In this document: piece after piece, positions 17,702 to 26,461 of the stretch | How the letters are laid out: each line of letters begins with the position of its first letter | Position numbering within the stretch: the stretch's first letter is position 1 | Assembly: GCA_021781115.1 (NCBI GenBank) | Contig: JAJXXL010000507.1 | Span: 1-41,943 of the forward strand | Direction of reading: 5' to 3' | Source of the DNA: Planctomycetota bacterium | GTDB lineage: Bacteria; Planctomycetota; Planctomycetia; Planctomycetales; Planctomycetaceae | Length of the DNA stretch: 41,943 nucleotides | Translations under genes and position numbers: made by a program | The notes under the pieces: generated by a model | Told to the model about the DNA's origin: nothing | Database searches by the model: none | The model's input: only the letters and a program-made list of their open reading frames with translations

Positions 17702-18388
17702 TCAGGGCTTTGGGAGTGAGTCTGATTCAGGCGGGCCGACTCGCTGAGCCGACCCGCCACAGGGCAAAAGGTTTCGAATGATCTGTTCCAGCCGGGCCAG
17801 CGCTGCTTCGGCCGAACCCGAGTTTTCAACAACGTAATCGGCCGCCTGGCGCTTGGCCGACAGCGGCAACTGGGTGTCTTCTCGCGATTGTAAGTCGGCG
17901 GCCGTCCACCCGCGGGTGGCCCGCACACGCGCTTGGCGCTGTTCCAGCGGCGCGTCGACGAATACCACCACATCGCAATTGTCGCGCCAACCGGTTTCGA
18001 GCATGATCGCCGCGTCGAGAACGACCGCCAGCAGGCCAGGCCGCACGCGGGCAGCAGCAATTTGTTCAGCCAGGATTTCCTTGATTTGGGGGTGAACAAT
18101 CGATTCGAGCGCGGTCCGCGCGGCTGTCGCCGCCGTACCGGCGCCAAACACAACTTGACTCAGTTTGCGGCGGTCAACCGCGCCCGACCGGTCAATCACC
18201 GACATGCCGAACCGTTCGGCAATCCTGGATTTGACTTCAGGTCGCTGCAATACCTCGTGACCCGCCAAGTCGCCATCGACCACAGCGATCATTCCCGATT
18301 GCTCGAGGCCGCGGGCTAAATAGCTCTTACCGGAACCGATCCCTCCGACCAGCCCGACGACCGGAATGTGGCCAATGTGCTCAACCAC
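17702..18388 (-). CDS. coaE: Dephospho-CoA kinase
   Basis: The product has 228 residues, slightly longer than the roughly 200-residue family norm because of a C-terminal Pro/Ser-rich tail. It catalyses the last step of CoA synthesis, phosphorylating the 3' hydroxyl of dephospho-CoA with ATP. The P-loop is GLVGGIGSGKS. The substrate region has AVVDGDLAGHEVLQ, then LESIVHPQIKEIL, a typical CoaE segment, and the lid region QRQARVRATRGWTAADLQSR. It lies 174 bp upstream of rho on the same strand. The neighbourhood polA-coaE-rho makes sense as a housekeeping block. Confidence 0.95.
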   Translation of the reverse strand: MVEHIGHIPVVGLVGGIGSGKSYLARGLEQSGMIAVVDGDLAGHEVLQRPEVKSRIAERFGMSVIDRSGAVDRRKLSQVVFGAGTAATAARTALESIVHPQIKEILAEQIAAARVRPGLLAVVLDAAIMLETGWRDNCDVVVFVDAPLEQRQARVRATRGWTAADLQSREDTQLPLSAKRQAADYVVENSGSAEAALARLEQIIRNLLPCGGSAQRVGPPESDSLPKP

Positions 18389-18760
18389 CGGAAACCAAGC
18401 GGGGCAATATCATGAACTGAAAACAAACAACAACGTGCAAAACGTGGAAGAGCAACGAAGGGGTTGATGTGGGTGGGTGCGTCTTGGGAACGAATCGTGA
18501 TGCGACGCCCGGGGCGTTCGAAACGTCAATCGAAATTTGCGGCTTGACTGCGCCGCCACTCGATCTCATGAATCCAGACAGACGATTCTAACTTATGGCT
18601 CCATCATGAAATAGCCGCGCCGATTTCGCAAGGGTAAACTTGATTTTGTCTTCTCTCCTACGAAACCGGGGAGACGAATAATGAGCAATTGCTGCTTGAG
18701 ACGGGCAACCTCTACATGTGCCGATTTCGATTACGAAGCTTTATTGGATTGCGAAGACTT
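18389..18760. other. Intergenic region between polA and coaE
   Basis: This 372-base stretch has no gene I can support and is less GC-rich than its surroundings. It holds a short dyad around 18507-18519 (ACGCCC and GGGCGT flanking one base). No convincing terminator for polA and no clear promoter for coaE was found by eye. A plus-strand frame beginning at 18681 runs into polA and is rejected. Confidence 0.5.
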
Positions 18761-21481
18761 TTATGCCCCAGACTCTTTGTCCTGCCGGGGCAGTTCTATC
18801 GGCTCGACGTTCAACCAGTTGATGCCGGCGGCCAGATCGACTTGGAGCGGCACGTTCAACTTCAGGGCGTTTTCCATTTCTTCCTGCACCAGCCGCCCCA
18901 GGTCGTCCAGGCGACCGGCGGGCGTTTCCAGCACGAGTTCATCGTGGATCTGCAGCAGGATTCTTCCAGGGTGATGCTCGCGGCGCAGCCGGTTGTCGAC
19001 GTTGATCATCGCCTGTTTGATCAAGTCGGCCGCCGAGCCTTGAATGACGGTGTTGATGGCTGTTCGTTCGGGGGGAGTTCGCTGCGGGCCGCCGTGAGAA
19101 CGAATTCCCGATATGGCGCGCCGCCGGCCCAGTATGGTTTTAGCATAACCTGAGTGCTCACAGTCTGCCAGTAATTTCCGTAAAAAACGATCGACGCCGG
19201 AAAACCGGCAAAAGTAGGCGTCAATGAACTCCTCGGCCCGCTCGCGGCTGATGCCCAGGCTTTGCGCCAGCCCGAACGGACTTTGCCCGTAAATCACGCC
19301 GAAGTTTACCGCTTTGGCCGCGGTGCGCATCGACGCGTCGACCGCATCGAGGCCGACGCCAAAAATCTCGGCGGCTACCGCCTGGTGCACATCTTCACCG
19401 CGGGCGAACGCCTCGCAGAGCGCCGTGTCGCCACTGTAATGCGCCAGGATCCGCAGTTCGACCTGCGAATAATCGGCGCACAACAGCCGCCACTCGGGGT
19501 TTTCAGGCAGAAATGCCTCACGCACGCGGCCGCCCTCTTCAGTTCGAACGGGAATGTTTTGCAGGTTCGGATCGCTCGAACTGAGCCGGCCCGTTGCCGC
19601 GACGACCTGGTTGAACGACGCATGAATTCTGCCTGTTGCCGGGTGCACCAGTTCGGGCAGCGCGTCGAGGTAGGTCGATTTCAACTTTCGCAACCGGCGA
19701 TGCTCGATCAGTTTTGCCGGCAACGGGTGCAAGCCGGCGAGTTGTTCGAGTACGTCCTGATCGGTGCTCGAGCCGGTTTTCGTTTTACGCACAACCGGCA
19801 GGTTCAACTCCTCAAACAGCACCGTTTGCAGTTGCGCGGGTGAGTCGATGTTGAATTCACGTCCTGCCAGGGCATAAATCTGGGTTTGCAGCAGTTGCAG
19901 CTTTTCGCCCGCTGCGCGGCTCTGTTCGCGGAGCAGCCTGGCGTCGACGCGAATTCCCCGGTGCTGCATTTCGGCGAGAATGCCAATCAGCGGGCGCTCG
20001 AGATCCCAATACAGGTTCCACAGGTCGGCCTCGCGCAGGGCGGCTTCAATGCGCCCCGTCAGTTCCCACGCGCAGGCCGCCTTTTCAACGGCATGCCGTG
20101 CCACACGCCCCGCATCGACTTCGTGCAGGTCGGCCTGAAACAGCCCTTGGCTGGCCGCGACGGGGCGCGGCGTCAACTCGCGGTCGAGATATTTGCGGGC
20201 CAGCTCAATCAGCCCGTGACTGCGGGCGCCGGCGTCGAGCAGGTAATCGCCCACCATCGCGTCGAACCCCACGCCGCCGGGCTTAATGCCCGCCCGCCGC
20301 AGCGTCAGGAGAACCTGCTTGACGTCGTGACCCGTCAGCCGGATTTCAGGCCGCTCAAGCAGCGGCCGCAACGCGTCTGCGACAAATTGCGGGTCGAGCG
20401 CCGCCTGACCGGGCGGCGCCAGAACCGGTAGGTACCACCCCGTTTCGGCCTGCCAGCTCAACGCCCAGCCCACCATGTCGGCGCGCATCGGGTCGGCCCC
20501 CGTCGTTTCAATGCTCAGCGATAACGTGGTCTGCCCGCGCAGGGCCTCTTGAAACGGCTCAAAGGCCGCAGCGTTGTCGACGATGGTGCAGGTCAGCCGC
20601 TGTTCTGGCGCGGGTGTTTTGGCAACGAGCATTTCGCGAAACTCGTCGGCCATTTTTCGGAACCCATACCGCGTGCAGAGGTCGAGCAAGTGCGCGGCGT
20701 CAATTTGGCCAGCCTGCGCCGCCTGCCAATCAACGTTGAGCGGCAACTGCCGGTTGAGTTCGACAAGCGTGCGGCTCAACCGCGCCTGGTCAGCAAACTG
20801 TTTGAGGTTTTCACGCAGCTTGGCCCCGGGCGCCGCATCGGCGTTGGCCAGAACCCCGTCGAGCGTGCCGAACTGCTGCAACAGCGCCGTCGCCTTTTTG
20901 GGGCCGATCAGCGGCACGCCGGGCACATTGTCGACACTGTCGCCCACGAGCGCCTGAAAATCGACAACCTGGTCGGGCCGCACGCCCCAGTCGTCGAGCA
21001 AACCCGCTGCGTCAAGATACGAATCCTTGCGCACCAGGTAAATGCGCACACGTGGCCCGAGCAACTGTCTTGCGTCTTTGTCATTCGTGACAATGATGAC
21101 ATCAATGTCACGGTGCGTCGCCTGTTCGACGACTGTGGCGATCACGTCGTCGGCCTCCCACCCGTCATGTTCGATCAGGGGAATTCCAAACCCCTCGATC
21201 ACCTCGCGAATCAGCGGTATTTGCGGCTTGAGCTCCTCAGGCATTTCCTTGCGGTTCGCTTTGTACGCGGGGTACAAACCTTCCCGCACACCCGGCCCCT
21301 TGGAGTCGAACGCACAAATCCAGTGCGAGGGCTGTTTTTGTCGCAAAATGTTCAGCAGGTCGCGTGTGAACCCGAAGAGTGCGTTCGTTGGTTCGCCCCG
21401 TGGGCTGGTCATTTCAGGAACAGCATGAAACACCTGAAATACCAGAGAAAACACGTCGATCACGTACAGTTGCTGGGTCAT
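18761..21481 (-). CDS. polA: DNA polymerase I
   Basis: The product has 906 residues. The start at 21481 overlaps the upstream HAD gene stop (ATGA) and begins MTQQLYVIDVFSLVFQ, with the first metal-binding Asp of the 5' nuclease. The N-terminal 5'-3' exonuclease (1-290) keeps its acidic residues (EADDVIA; VTNDKDARQLL; GDSVDNVPG). The polymerase domain has motif A (DYSQVELRILAHYSGD), the O-helix (RTAAKAVNFGVIYG, with Phe at the sugar-discriminating site) and motif C (LLQIHDELVLE). The middle 3'-5' exonuclease fold is present, but its metal ligands are altered: SIET replaces DTET near 323-326, Val replaces the Asp near 390, and Lys the Asp near 467. Proofreading is therefore probably lost, as in Taq-type enzymes. 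Confidence 0.97.
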   Translation of the reverse strand: MTQQLYVIDVFSLVFQVFHAVPEMTSPRGEPTNALFGFTRDLLNILRQKQPSHWICAFDSKGPGVREGLYPAYKANRKEMPEELKPQIPLIREVIEGFGIPLIEHDGWEADDVIATVVEQATHRDIDVIIVTNDKDARQLLGPRVRIYLVRKDSYLDAAGLLDDWGVRPDQVVDFQALVGDSVDNVPGVPLIGPKKATALLQQFGTLDGVLANADAAPGAKLRENLKQFADQARLSRTLVELNRQLPLNVDWQAAQAGQIDAAHLLDLCTRYGFRKMADEFREMLVAKTPAPEQRLTCTIVDNAAAFEPFQEALRGQTTLSLSIETTGADPMRADMVGWALSWQAETGWYLPVLAPPGQAALDPQFVADALRPLLERPEIRLTGHDVKQVLLTLRRAGIKPGGVGFDAMVGDYLLDAGARSHGLIELARKYLDRELTPRPVAASQGLFQADLHEVDAGRVARHAVEKAACAWELTGRIEAALREADLWNLYWDLERPLIGILAEMQHRGIRVDARLLREQSRAAGEKLQLLQTQIYALAGREFNIDSPAQLQTVLFEELNLPVVRKTKTGSSTDQDVLEQLAGLHPLPAKLIEHRRLRKLKSTYLDALPELVHPATGRIHASFNQVVAATGRLSSSDPNLQNIPVRTEEGGRVREAFLPENPEWRLLCADYSQVELRILAHYSGDTALCEAFARGEDVHQAVAAEIFGVGLDAVDASMRTAAKAVNFGVIYGQSPFGLAQSLGISRERAEEFIDAYFCRFSGVDRFLRKLLADCEHSGYAKTILGRRRAISGIRSHGGPQRTPPERTAINTVIQGSAADLIKQAMINVDNRLRREHHPGRILLQIHDELVLETPAGRLDDLGRLVQEEMENALKLNVPLQVDLAAGINWLNVEPIELPRQDKESGA

Positions 21482-22176
21482 GGGGTTCGCCGGTCGCTGT
21501 TCTTTCCGGCGGCGATCAGCGTGGGCAGGTCGAACGTCGTCAGATCGCCGATGCGCGCAATTTCGACGTCGGGTGCGGGATACGCGGCGAGCGCGACCGC
21601 GTCGTGGGCGTAATGCCCCTGGCGGGGAAAAACTGTCGTCAATCGCGTTCCCCAAATGTGCTTCACGGCTGTCAGAATGCGGAGCTTGTCGTCGATGAGC
21701 ACGTAGTGTTCGGCCGGAAATCGCCGCTCGACGTCAGCCAGGTCCTGCTCCTTGTGAATGTAAATCAGCACGCGCCCGGCGACCGCTTCAAACAGACCCG
21801 ACCGTTCAATCTTGCGGGGCTGAAAGACGACGTCGCCGTCGGAAAGGATGACGGTTGGCCCCCACGCCCCGAGGTGTTCCAACGCATCAATCGACCCGGG
21901 AAACAGCCGGTTCGCGAACGGATAGTCGAGCAGGTAGAACGACGTCTGAAGGAAATGCGCGTCGTGCGGGTTCTCGGCGCGGTATCGCTGCAATGCGCCA
22001 AGATAATCAGCGTAGCCCAATTCGTCGCGCAGCCTTTCAAAGATTGCCCAGTACCTGGCCTGGCTCTCGCTGCCGAACGCTTGCGAAAGGTGACGCTTCA
22101 AATCGACAATCACGCGATCGTTGTCAAGCAGCGTGTTGTCGACATCGATCAGAAATACGACCGGTGCAGGCGTCAT
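21478..22176 (-). CDS. HAD family hydrolase
   Basis: The product has 232 residues. Motif I is FLIDVDNTLLDND, with both catalytic Asp residues. A helical cap follows, then motif II (TVILSDGD), a Lys (RKIERSG) and motif IV (HYVLIDDKLRILTAVK). It should be a phosphatase or phosphotransferase acting on a small phosphorylated metabolite; the substrate cannot be told. A GAGG ribosome site precedes the start. The stop overlaps the polA start, so it is probably co-translated with DNA polymerase I. Confidence 0.9.
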   Translation of the reverse strand: MTPAPVVFLIDVDNTLLDNDRVIVDLKRHLSQAFGSESQARYWAIFERLRDELGYADYLGALQRYRAENPHDAHFLQTSFYLLDYPFANRLFPGSIDALEHLGAWGPTVILSDGDVVFQPRKIERSGLFEAVAGRVLIYIHKEQDLADVERRFPAEHYVLIDDKLRILTAVKHIWGTRLTTVFPRQGHYAHDAVALAAYPAPDVEIARIGDLTTFDLPTLIAAGKNSDRRTP

Positions 22177-22403
22177 GACGAGAACCTCGTATTCATCGGT
22201 TAGCCCCCCAGACAGTACTTGCCGCCACGCCAGGTCTACCCAAGACCGCGGATTGGCTTTCAGTTTTCAGCGACGATATCGGCAACGCATCCAATTTGAC
22301 ACACCGGCCGGAAAGCCGCGCACCACGAAAACTGTGGTTTACGCAACAGTTCCCGCACGAAGCATGCCAACTCCAATCATCCGTTGGTGATTGTGCTCGC
22401 AGC

Positions 22404-23699
22404 TCAGGCCGGGTCGGCCTCGGCAAACCGGCGAGCCTTGTCGGAAATGTCGTGGCGGCACCAGGCGCCGTCCCACCGGATGCACTTCACGCCCTGGTAC
22501 GCTCTGAGTTTCGCTTCGGCCAGCGTGTCTCCCAGCGCCGTCACGCCCAAAACGCGGCCCCCGTTTGTGACAACTTGCCCATTTCGCAGCGCTGTGCCCG
22601 CGTGAAAGACCTTCAATTCCGGCACCCGGGCCGCGTCGTCGAGACCGCGAATCGGGCAACCCTTGTCGTAAGCGTCGGGGTAGCCCGCCGCCGCCATGAC
22701 GACGCACACGGCGGGCCGCGGCGTCCAGTCAATTGGGGGCTGATCGGCCAGCCTGTTTTCAGCGACGGCCAGCAGCAGTTGGGCCAGATCACCTTGGAGC
22801 CGCATGAGCAGTGGTTGTGCTTCAGGGTCGCCGAACCGCACGTTGAACTCAAGCACCTTCGGCCCCTGGTTCGTGATCATCACCCCCGCGTACAGAATGC
22901 CCTTGAAAGGCCGGCCGCGTTTCTTCATGGCGTGCACCGTCGGCACGAGGATCTGGCCGATGATTTGATCCATGAGCGGCGGAGTGATCAGCGGGGTTGG
23001 GCTGTAGGCCCCCATGCCGCCCGTATTTGGCCCCTGATCGTCGTCGAACGCCGCCTTGTGATCCTGCGATGCCTCAAGCGGTACGATCGTGCTGCCATCG
23101 GTCAGCGCCAGAATGCTCGCCTCCTGGCCGTCGAGCCGCTCCTCAATGACCAACCGGTTGCCCGCGTCGCCGAATTCGCGCTGTCGCATGATCCGCCGCA
23201 CGGCCTCGAGCGCCTGCGCCTTGTCAGCGCAAACCACGACCCCTTTGCCCGCGGCCAGGCCGTCGGCCTTGACGACCAGGCGTGCCTGTTCGCGGTCGGC
23301 AATGTAACTTTCGGCCGCCGCAAGATCGACAAACACTTTGGCCTCGGCGGTCGGAATGGCAGCCTGCCGCATGACATCCTTTGCGAACGCCTTGCTGCCT
23401 TCGAGCTCAGCGGCGAGTTTCGAAGGGCCGAACACAGGCAAGTGTGCGGCGTCGAATGCGTCGACCAAGCCGCCTACGAGTGGCGTTTCAGGGCCGACGA
23501 CAGTCAAACCAATTGCCTCTTGCCTGGCGAACTGCAATAACCGGTCGAAATCCAACGGGTCAATGGCCACGTTTTCGCCATCGCTCGCCGTGCCAGCATT
23601 GCCTGGCGCACAAAACACATGTGAGACAGATGGCGACTGCGCAAGTTTCCAGACCAAAGCGTGTTCGCGGCCACCCTGCCCGATCACCAGAACCTTCAT
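22404..23699 (-). CDS. purD: Phosphoribosylamine-glycine ligase
   Basis: The product has 431 residues, the normal length. It joins phosphoribosylamine and glycine with ATP to give GAR, the second step of purine synthesis. The N-terminus ([19 protein letters not shown]) and APGNAGTA are diagnostic of PurD. The ATP-grasp core shows [17 protein letters not shown], the acidic metal site shows [17 protein letters not shown], and the C-terminal subdomain is complete. A promoter is proposed at 23835-23862 and a structured leader at 23753-23796. An insertion sequence lies directly upstream of this promoter. Confidence 0.97.
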   Translation of the reverse strand: MKVLVIGQGGREHALVWKLAQSPSVSHVFCAPGNAGTASDGENVAIDPLDFDRLLQFARQEAIGLTVVGPETPLVGGLVDAFDAAHLPVFGPSKLAAELEGSKAFAKDVMRQAAIPTAEAKVFVDLAAAESYIADREQARLVVKADGLAAGKGVVVCADKAQALEAVRRIMRQREFGDAGNRLVIEERLDGQEASILALTDGSTIVPLEASQDHKAAFDDDQGPNTGGMGAYSPTPLITPPLMDQIIGQILVPTVHAMKKRGRPFKGILYAGVMITNQGPKVLEFNVRFGDPEAQPLLMRLQGDLAQLLLAVAENRLADQPPIDWTPRPAVCVVMAAAGYPDAYDKGCPIRGLDDAARVPELKVFHAGTALRNGQVVTNGGRVLGVTALGDTLAEAKLRAYQGVKCIRWDGAWCRHDISDKARRFAEADPA

Positions 23700-23752
23700 A
23701 TTTCTCTAATCCTCGAGAATCTTAAAAAGCGCGCCGATGAACGAGCACTGGC

Positions 23753-23796
23753 CTTCGCCGCGCCCTCGGCATAGCCGCGCTTCCCGCGCGGCGAAG
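23753..23796 (-). other. Long hairpin in the purD leader
   Basis: Perfect 11-bp arms (CTTCGCCGCGC and GCGCGGCGAAG) enclose 22 bases that contain a smaller stem (CGGC-ATA-GCCG, 23767-23777). On the purD transcript this structure lies 54-97 bases before the start codon. It matches no riboswitch I know. It may be a regulatory leader, or a mobile palindromic repeat of the REP kind. Confidence 0.4.
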
Positions 23797-23834
23797 ATTG
23801 GGGGCGAGCATTCGCAACCACCTCCCGGAAGGCC

Positions 23835-23862
23835 ATTGTAGCATTCGCCAACAAGCGGCCAA
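23835..23862 (-). promoter_or_regulatory. Candidate purD promoter
   Basis: Read on the minus strand, TTGGCC is followed 16 bases later by TACAAT, a good -10 with a fair -35. The -10 ends 135 bases before the purD start codon. The adjacent insertion sequence begins about 64 bp upstream and leaves the promoter intact. Proposed from consensus only. Confidence 0.4.
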
Positions 23863-23925
23863 GACCCACCAGCAAATCCCCACGCTGACAATTAAAAAGA
23901 CACCCATTTTTATTGACAGAGCATC

Positions 23926-23945
23926 GACACGTGCGACAAAAGTCG
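23926..23945 (+). repeat. Left terminal inverted repeat of the insertion sequence
   Basis: This is a 20-bp sequence starting GACACGTGCGACAAAA whose exact reverse complement is at 25800-25819. It lies outside the transposase gene, on the side of its stop codon. Confidence 0.85.
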
Positions 23946-24002
23946 ACGCGTGGGTTTTCGCGGCGCGGGTCGGTTGCAGGCTCGACGGTCCAAAGTCGAA
24001 CG

Positions 24003-25736
24003 TCAGGCCGCCAAAATTGTCGGGGCGTGCCTGGCAGGGCTGCCTGAATCGCAAAGAAGCTGCCCAAACTGCCCAGTCGCGCCGGATTTGGCGAGTTTTT
24101 CGAGCAATGAACGCACCGACGCCGCGCGCAGCAGGTTCCAGCCGGCGACTTTCAGCAAGACGCTCATGAACACGGCCGGTTGGCCGCGAACTCGTAGTCG
24201 TCCCAGGCCCGTCACCCGTTTTAAGAGACTGTTGGTCGACTCGATTCCGCTCCGCATGCGGTACTTCGATTTGAACTCTTCGGTCTGTTCGCGGCGTCGG
24301 CGGGTGATCAGCCGGACCTGCTTGCGATTGATGGTGACTTTCGACCAGCCGTCTGCAATTCGTGTCGGACACTTCGAACGCAGGGGACAGCGGGCACAGA
24401 CCTGCGGATCTTGAACGATCGTGATCTGGTCGGTGAAGGCATCATAGGACGATCGATGCGGCTCGAGACCGGCTGGACAGGCAATGCATTTGGGGTGGGG
24501 CTCGGCCAATCCCCAGGCACCGATTCGCGCGCCCTCTTCGACCACGAAATCTGCGGCCGTCAGGGCGTCGTCAGCGACATGATTCTCGGGACACTTTCCC
24601 GATGTCGGGGAGATCAGATCGATCCCCATCTGGCGGCAACGGCAGTGATTCTCGTCTCCACCATAAGCGGTATCCGCCGTAAGTTGCGATGGCAACAAGT
24701 TCTGATTCTGCAGGTCGTCGAGCACATCTTTCAGCGCTGCCGAGTCGGTCTGACAGGCGGTTTCGGGTATGGCCGACAGGATCAATTGAACTTCGTTGTC
24801 GGGACTGCAGGTTTCTGAGAGCTGCACCTGGTAGCCCGAACCTTTATGGCCGTCCAGAGTCGCGTCGGGATCAGACGGATTGCAGACGATGTCGCCCCCC
24901 GGCTTGCTCCGCACCACCACGCGATCCCCCGTGAGTTCGCATTGCTGCTCGAACACTTTGGCCAGCATCGCGTAAGTGGACCGGCTGGTGTGGTTCTCGT
25001 TGCGGCGAGAGCGCTCCACCAGATAAGCGAGGTCTTCCGCGACGCTTTGACGCAACGCGGTGACACCGTCGTCATCGAGAGTTTTCCAGCCGAAGATCGC
25101 ACCGCTCGCCGCTTCATACCGCTCACGAACTGTGCTGAGAATCTGGGAGTAGCTTTCCTCGTCGTGACGCTTCACCTGCGTCAGAAACCGGCGAATGGCC
25201 GTGCTCATCAGCCTGATCCGGCCAAACTTGGCCAGATTGGATTCGAGGTGCGTGGAGTCCAGACGCTGCTCGGAAACATCTAGTTCCAGCAGTGTCACCA
25301 GTTCCGCCGTCACGTCGTGCATGATCTCCTGGGCCAGATCATCTTCACGAAACAGCGCGATGGAGCGCTCGATCGTCCGACGGCAGAGACTCTGCTGCTC
25401 CGGTCTCAGATTCAGTGCGTATTGAACGTCCACGTTGAACATGTACGCGTCGGCGGCTTCTTCGTGAGTCCAGTCGCGAAACTCCTTGATAAACAGCAGG
25501 CCGGCCATTGAGTACAACTCTTTGGTCGGACGGCCGATTACCGGGTGAAAGTGATCGGCCAGCTTCCCGGCAGGCAACCGCTTCAAAATGGCCAGCCGAA
25601 ACAGATGCTGCCATCCGCTTCGCAGCTTCCGGTAAGCGACCGGCGACAGAATGTCGGCAAACAAGTCAAACAGATCGGTTTGTCGAGGATCATCCAGATG
25701 CCGCACAACGTCGCTCCTTCTGTAAGTGCCGAGCAA
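24003..25736 (-). CDS. IS1182-like family transposase
   Basis: The product has 577 residues, within the normal range for this group. The N-terminal DUF772-like region has a helical stretch with RPTKELYSMAGLLFIKEF and RDWTHEEAADAYMFNVD. The DDE active site is visible: RLDSTHLESN supplies the first Asp, LTADTAYGGDEN the second, and RSGIESTNSLLKR the Glu. Between the last two lies a Cys-rich zinc-ribbon-like part (KCIACPAGLEPH; CARCPLRSKC). There are no frameshifts or internal stops. The start codon lies 83 bp inside the right inverted repeat. Confidence 0.9.
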   Translation of the reverse strand: MLGTYRRSDVVRHLDDPRQTDLFDLFADILSPVAYRKLRSGWQHLFRLAILKRLPAGKLADHFHPVIGRPTKELYSMAGLLFIKEFRDWTHEEAADAYMFNVDVQYALNLRPEQQSLCRRTIERSIALFREDDLAQEIMHDVTAELVTLLELDVSEQRLDSTHLESNLAKFGRIRLMSTAIRRFLTQVKRHDEESYSQILSTVRERYEAASGAIFGWKTLDDDGVTALRQSVAEDLAYLVERSRRNENHTSRSTYAMLAKVFEQQCELTGDRVVVRSKPGGDIVCNPSDPDATLDGHKGSGYQVQLSETCSPDNEVQLILSAIPETACQTDSAALKDVLDDLQNQNLLPSQLTADTAYGGDENHCRCRQMGIDLISPTSGKCPENHVADDALTAADFVVEEGARIGAWGLAEPHPKCIACPAGLEPHRSSYDAFTDQITIVQDPQVCARCPLRSKCPTRIADGWSKVTINRKQVRLITRRRREQTEEFKSKYRMRSGIESTNSLLKRVTGLGRLRVRGQPAVFMSVLLKVAGWNLLRAASVRSLLEKLAKSGATGQFGQLLCDSGSPARHAPTILAA

Positions 25737-25799
25737 AACATAGCGCGAAACGATTCAAATGACCAGGGCGGGGCCAAGAAAAACGCCGGATTTTCGTCG

Positions 25800-25819
25800 C
25801 GACTTTTGTCGCACGTGTC
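25800..25819 (-). repeat. Right terminal inverted repeat of the insertion sequence
   Basis: This is the exact reverse complement of 23926-23945 and marks the upstream end of the transposase gene. A perfect hairpin (25834-25852) begins 14 bp outside it. Confidence 0.85.
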
Positions 25820-25833
25820 ACTTTTTTTTCAAG

Positions 25834-25852
25834 TTGCCGAAACCTTCGGCAA
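25834..25852. repeat. Hairpin next to the insertion sequence end
   Basis: TTGCCGAA and TTCGGCAA flank a three-base ACC loop. A run of eight T lies on the plus-strand 5' side, so on neither strand does a U-tract follow the stem. It is therefore not a standard terminator. It could be an insertion target feature. Confidence 0.4.
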
Positions 25853-25938
25853 ATCGTGGGGTTTAAATAAGAGAAAACGTGGCGAGTCGCTGTCGGGCCA
25901 CGATACGTTCATCGCGGCAAGTTGCGGGCCGCATGGTT

Positions 25939-25988
25939 AAGATCGCGAGAATTGCGATCTTGACGCTGTGGGTTGCACCCTGTAATCT
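25939..25988 (+). promoter_or_regulatory. Candidate promoter with overlapping dyad
   Basis: AAGATCGC and GCGATCTT (arms 25939-25946 and 25954-25961) form an inverted repeat with a seven-base loop. It runs straight into a TTGACG -35 (25960-25965). Seventeen bases later is TAATCT (25983-25988), a partial -10. The layout resembles a promoter with an operator over its -35 and could drive the operon starting at 26261, about 270 bp on. The 440-base gap 25820-26260 holds no gene I can support. Confidence 0.35.
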
Positions 25989-26260
25989 GACAGAGCAGAC
26001 GTTTGAATCCCACCTGAATGGGTGTGCCTTTGGTGGCAACACTCCCCGCCTTAAGAAAGTCCCTCCCCAAATGAGGCCGTCGCAGGTTGCGGCCTTGGCC
26101 GATGCGTCGCCAGTCTACGGTGCCGTCGTCGGATCGTGCCTGCATGAGCGTCGAAGTCGATGCGCAATCTGCTGCGGGTCGCAAGGGCCTGCCAAGGCGA
26201 CGCACAACGTGTGCGGCCGTCGTGCGTTGCGAGCGGCGAATCGGCGCGAAAGGAAAAACC

Positions 26261-26440
26261 ATGTCTTCAGTGTTTGCGTATTTCGACCCCGGTTCAGGCA
26301 GCCTTTTGTTGCAAGCACTTGTCGGCGGCAGCGCCGGCCTGATTGTCTTTGGCAAACTGCTGTGGGAATCGGCGCGGGGTTGGCTGCTGGGTTCGAGCCT
26401 CGAGCACCACGAGCCTTCGGCAGTTGCCGAAAGGGTCTGA
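26261..26440 (+). CDS. Small DPGSGS-motif membrane protein
   Basis: The product has only 59 residues. The start at 26261 is chosen because AAGGA lies just upstream and the product begins MSSVFAYFDPGSGSLLLQAL. The YFDPGSGS motif followed by one hydrophobic helix (VGGSAGLIVFGKLLW) recurs, as I recall it, in small proteins encoded beside surface-polysaccharide or phosphatase-superfamily genes. A short polar C-terminus follows. The methyltransferase gene starts 21 bp downstream. Likely a membrane subunit or anchor for the enzymes encoded next to it; the biochemical role is unknown. Confidence 0.75.
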   Translation: MSSVFAYFDPGSGSLLLQALVGGSAGLIVFGKLLWESARGWLLGSSLEHHEPSAVAERV

Positions 26441-26461
26441 CAAGCATGGGGCCGCCTGCCG

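Larger units (their letters stand above)
23926..25819 (-). mobile_element. Complete IS1182-like insertion sequence
   Basis: The element is about 1.9 kb. Its boundaries are set by perfect 20-bp inverted repeats beginning GACACGTGCGAC and ending GTCG. One transposase gene fills nearly the whole length, leaving only about 57 bp before the left repeat. The length and transposase type fit the IS1182 group. No target-site duplication is evident in the flanks. The transposase frame is intact, so the element could still be active. Confidence 0.85.

Noticed and set aside
18681-18974. Plus-strand frame with GGGGAG before its ATG, running into the end of polA
   Set aside because: Most of its length is antisense to the conserved polymerase motif C region, and the product has no recognisable domain or typical composition.
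21482-21655. N-terminal extension of polA to an upstream ATG
   Set aside because: It lies inside the HAD gene and is Arg-rich without conservation; the ATG overlapping the HAD stop gives the normal PolA N-terminus.
22296-23540. Long plus-strand frame (414 codons)
   Set aside because: It is antisense to purD, which is certain; His/Arg-rich shadow composition.
23900-25845. Target-site duplication of the insertion sequence
   Set aside because: No matching direct repeat was found immediately outside the two inverted repeats.
25834-25852. Hairpin near the insertion sequence as a Rho-independent terminator
   Set aside because: The T-run precedes the stem on the plus strand and becomes an A-run after it on the minus strand, so no U-tract follows the stem in either direction.
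25995-26030. Possible tRNA T-arm-like string (GTTTGAATCCCACC)
   Set aside because: No acceptor stem, anticodon arm or D-arm can be placed around it.
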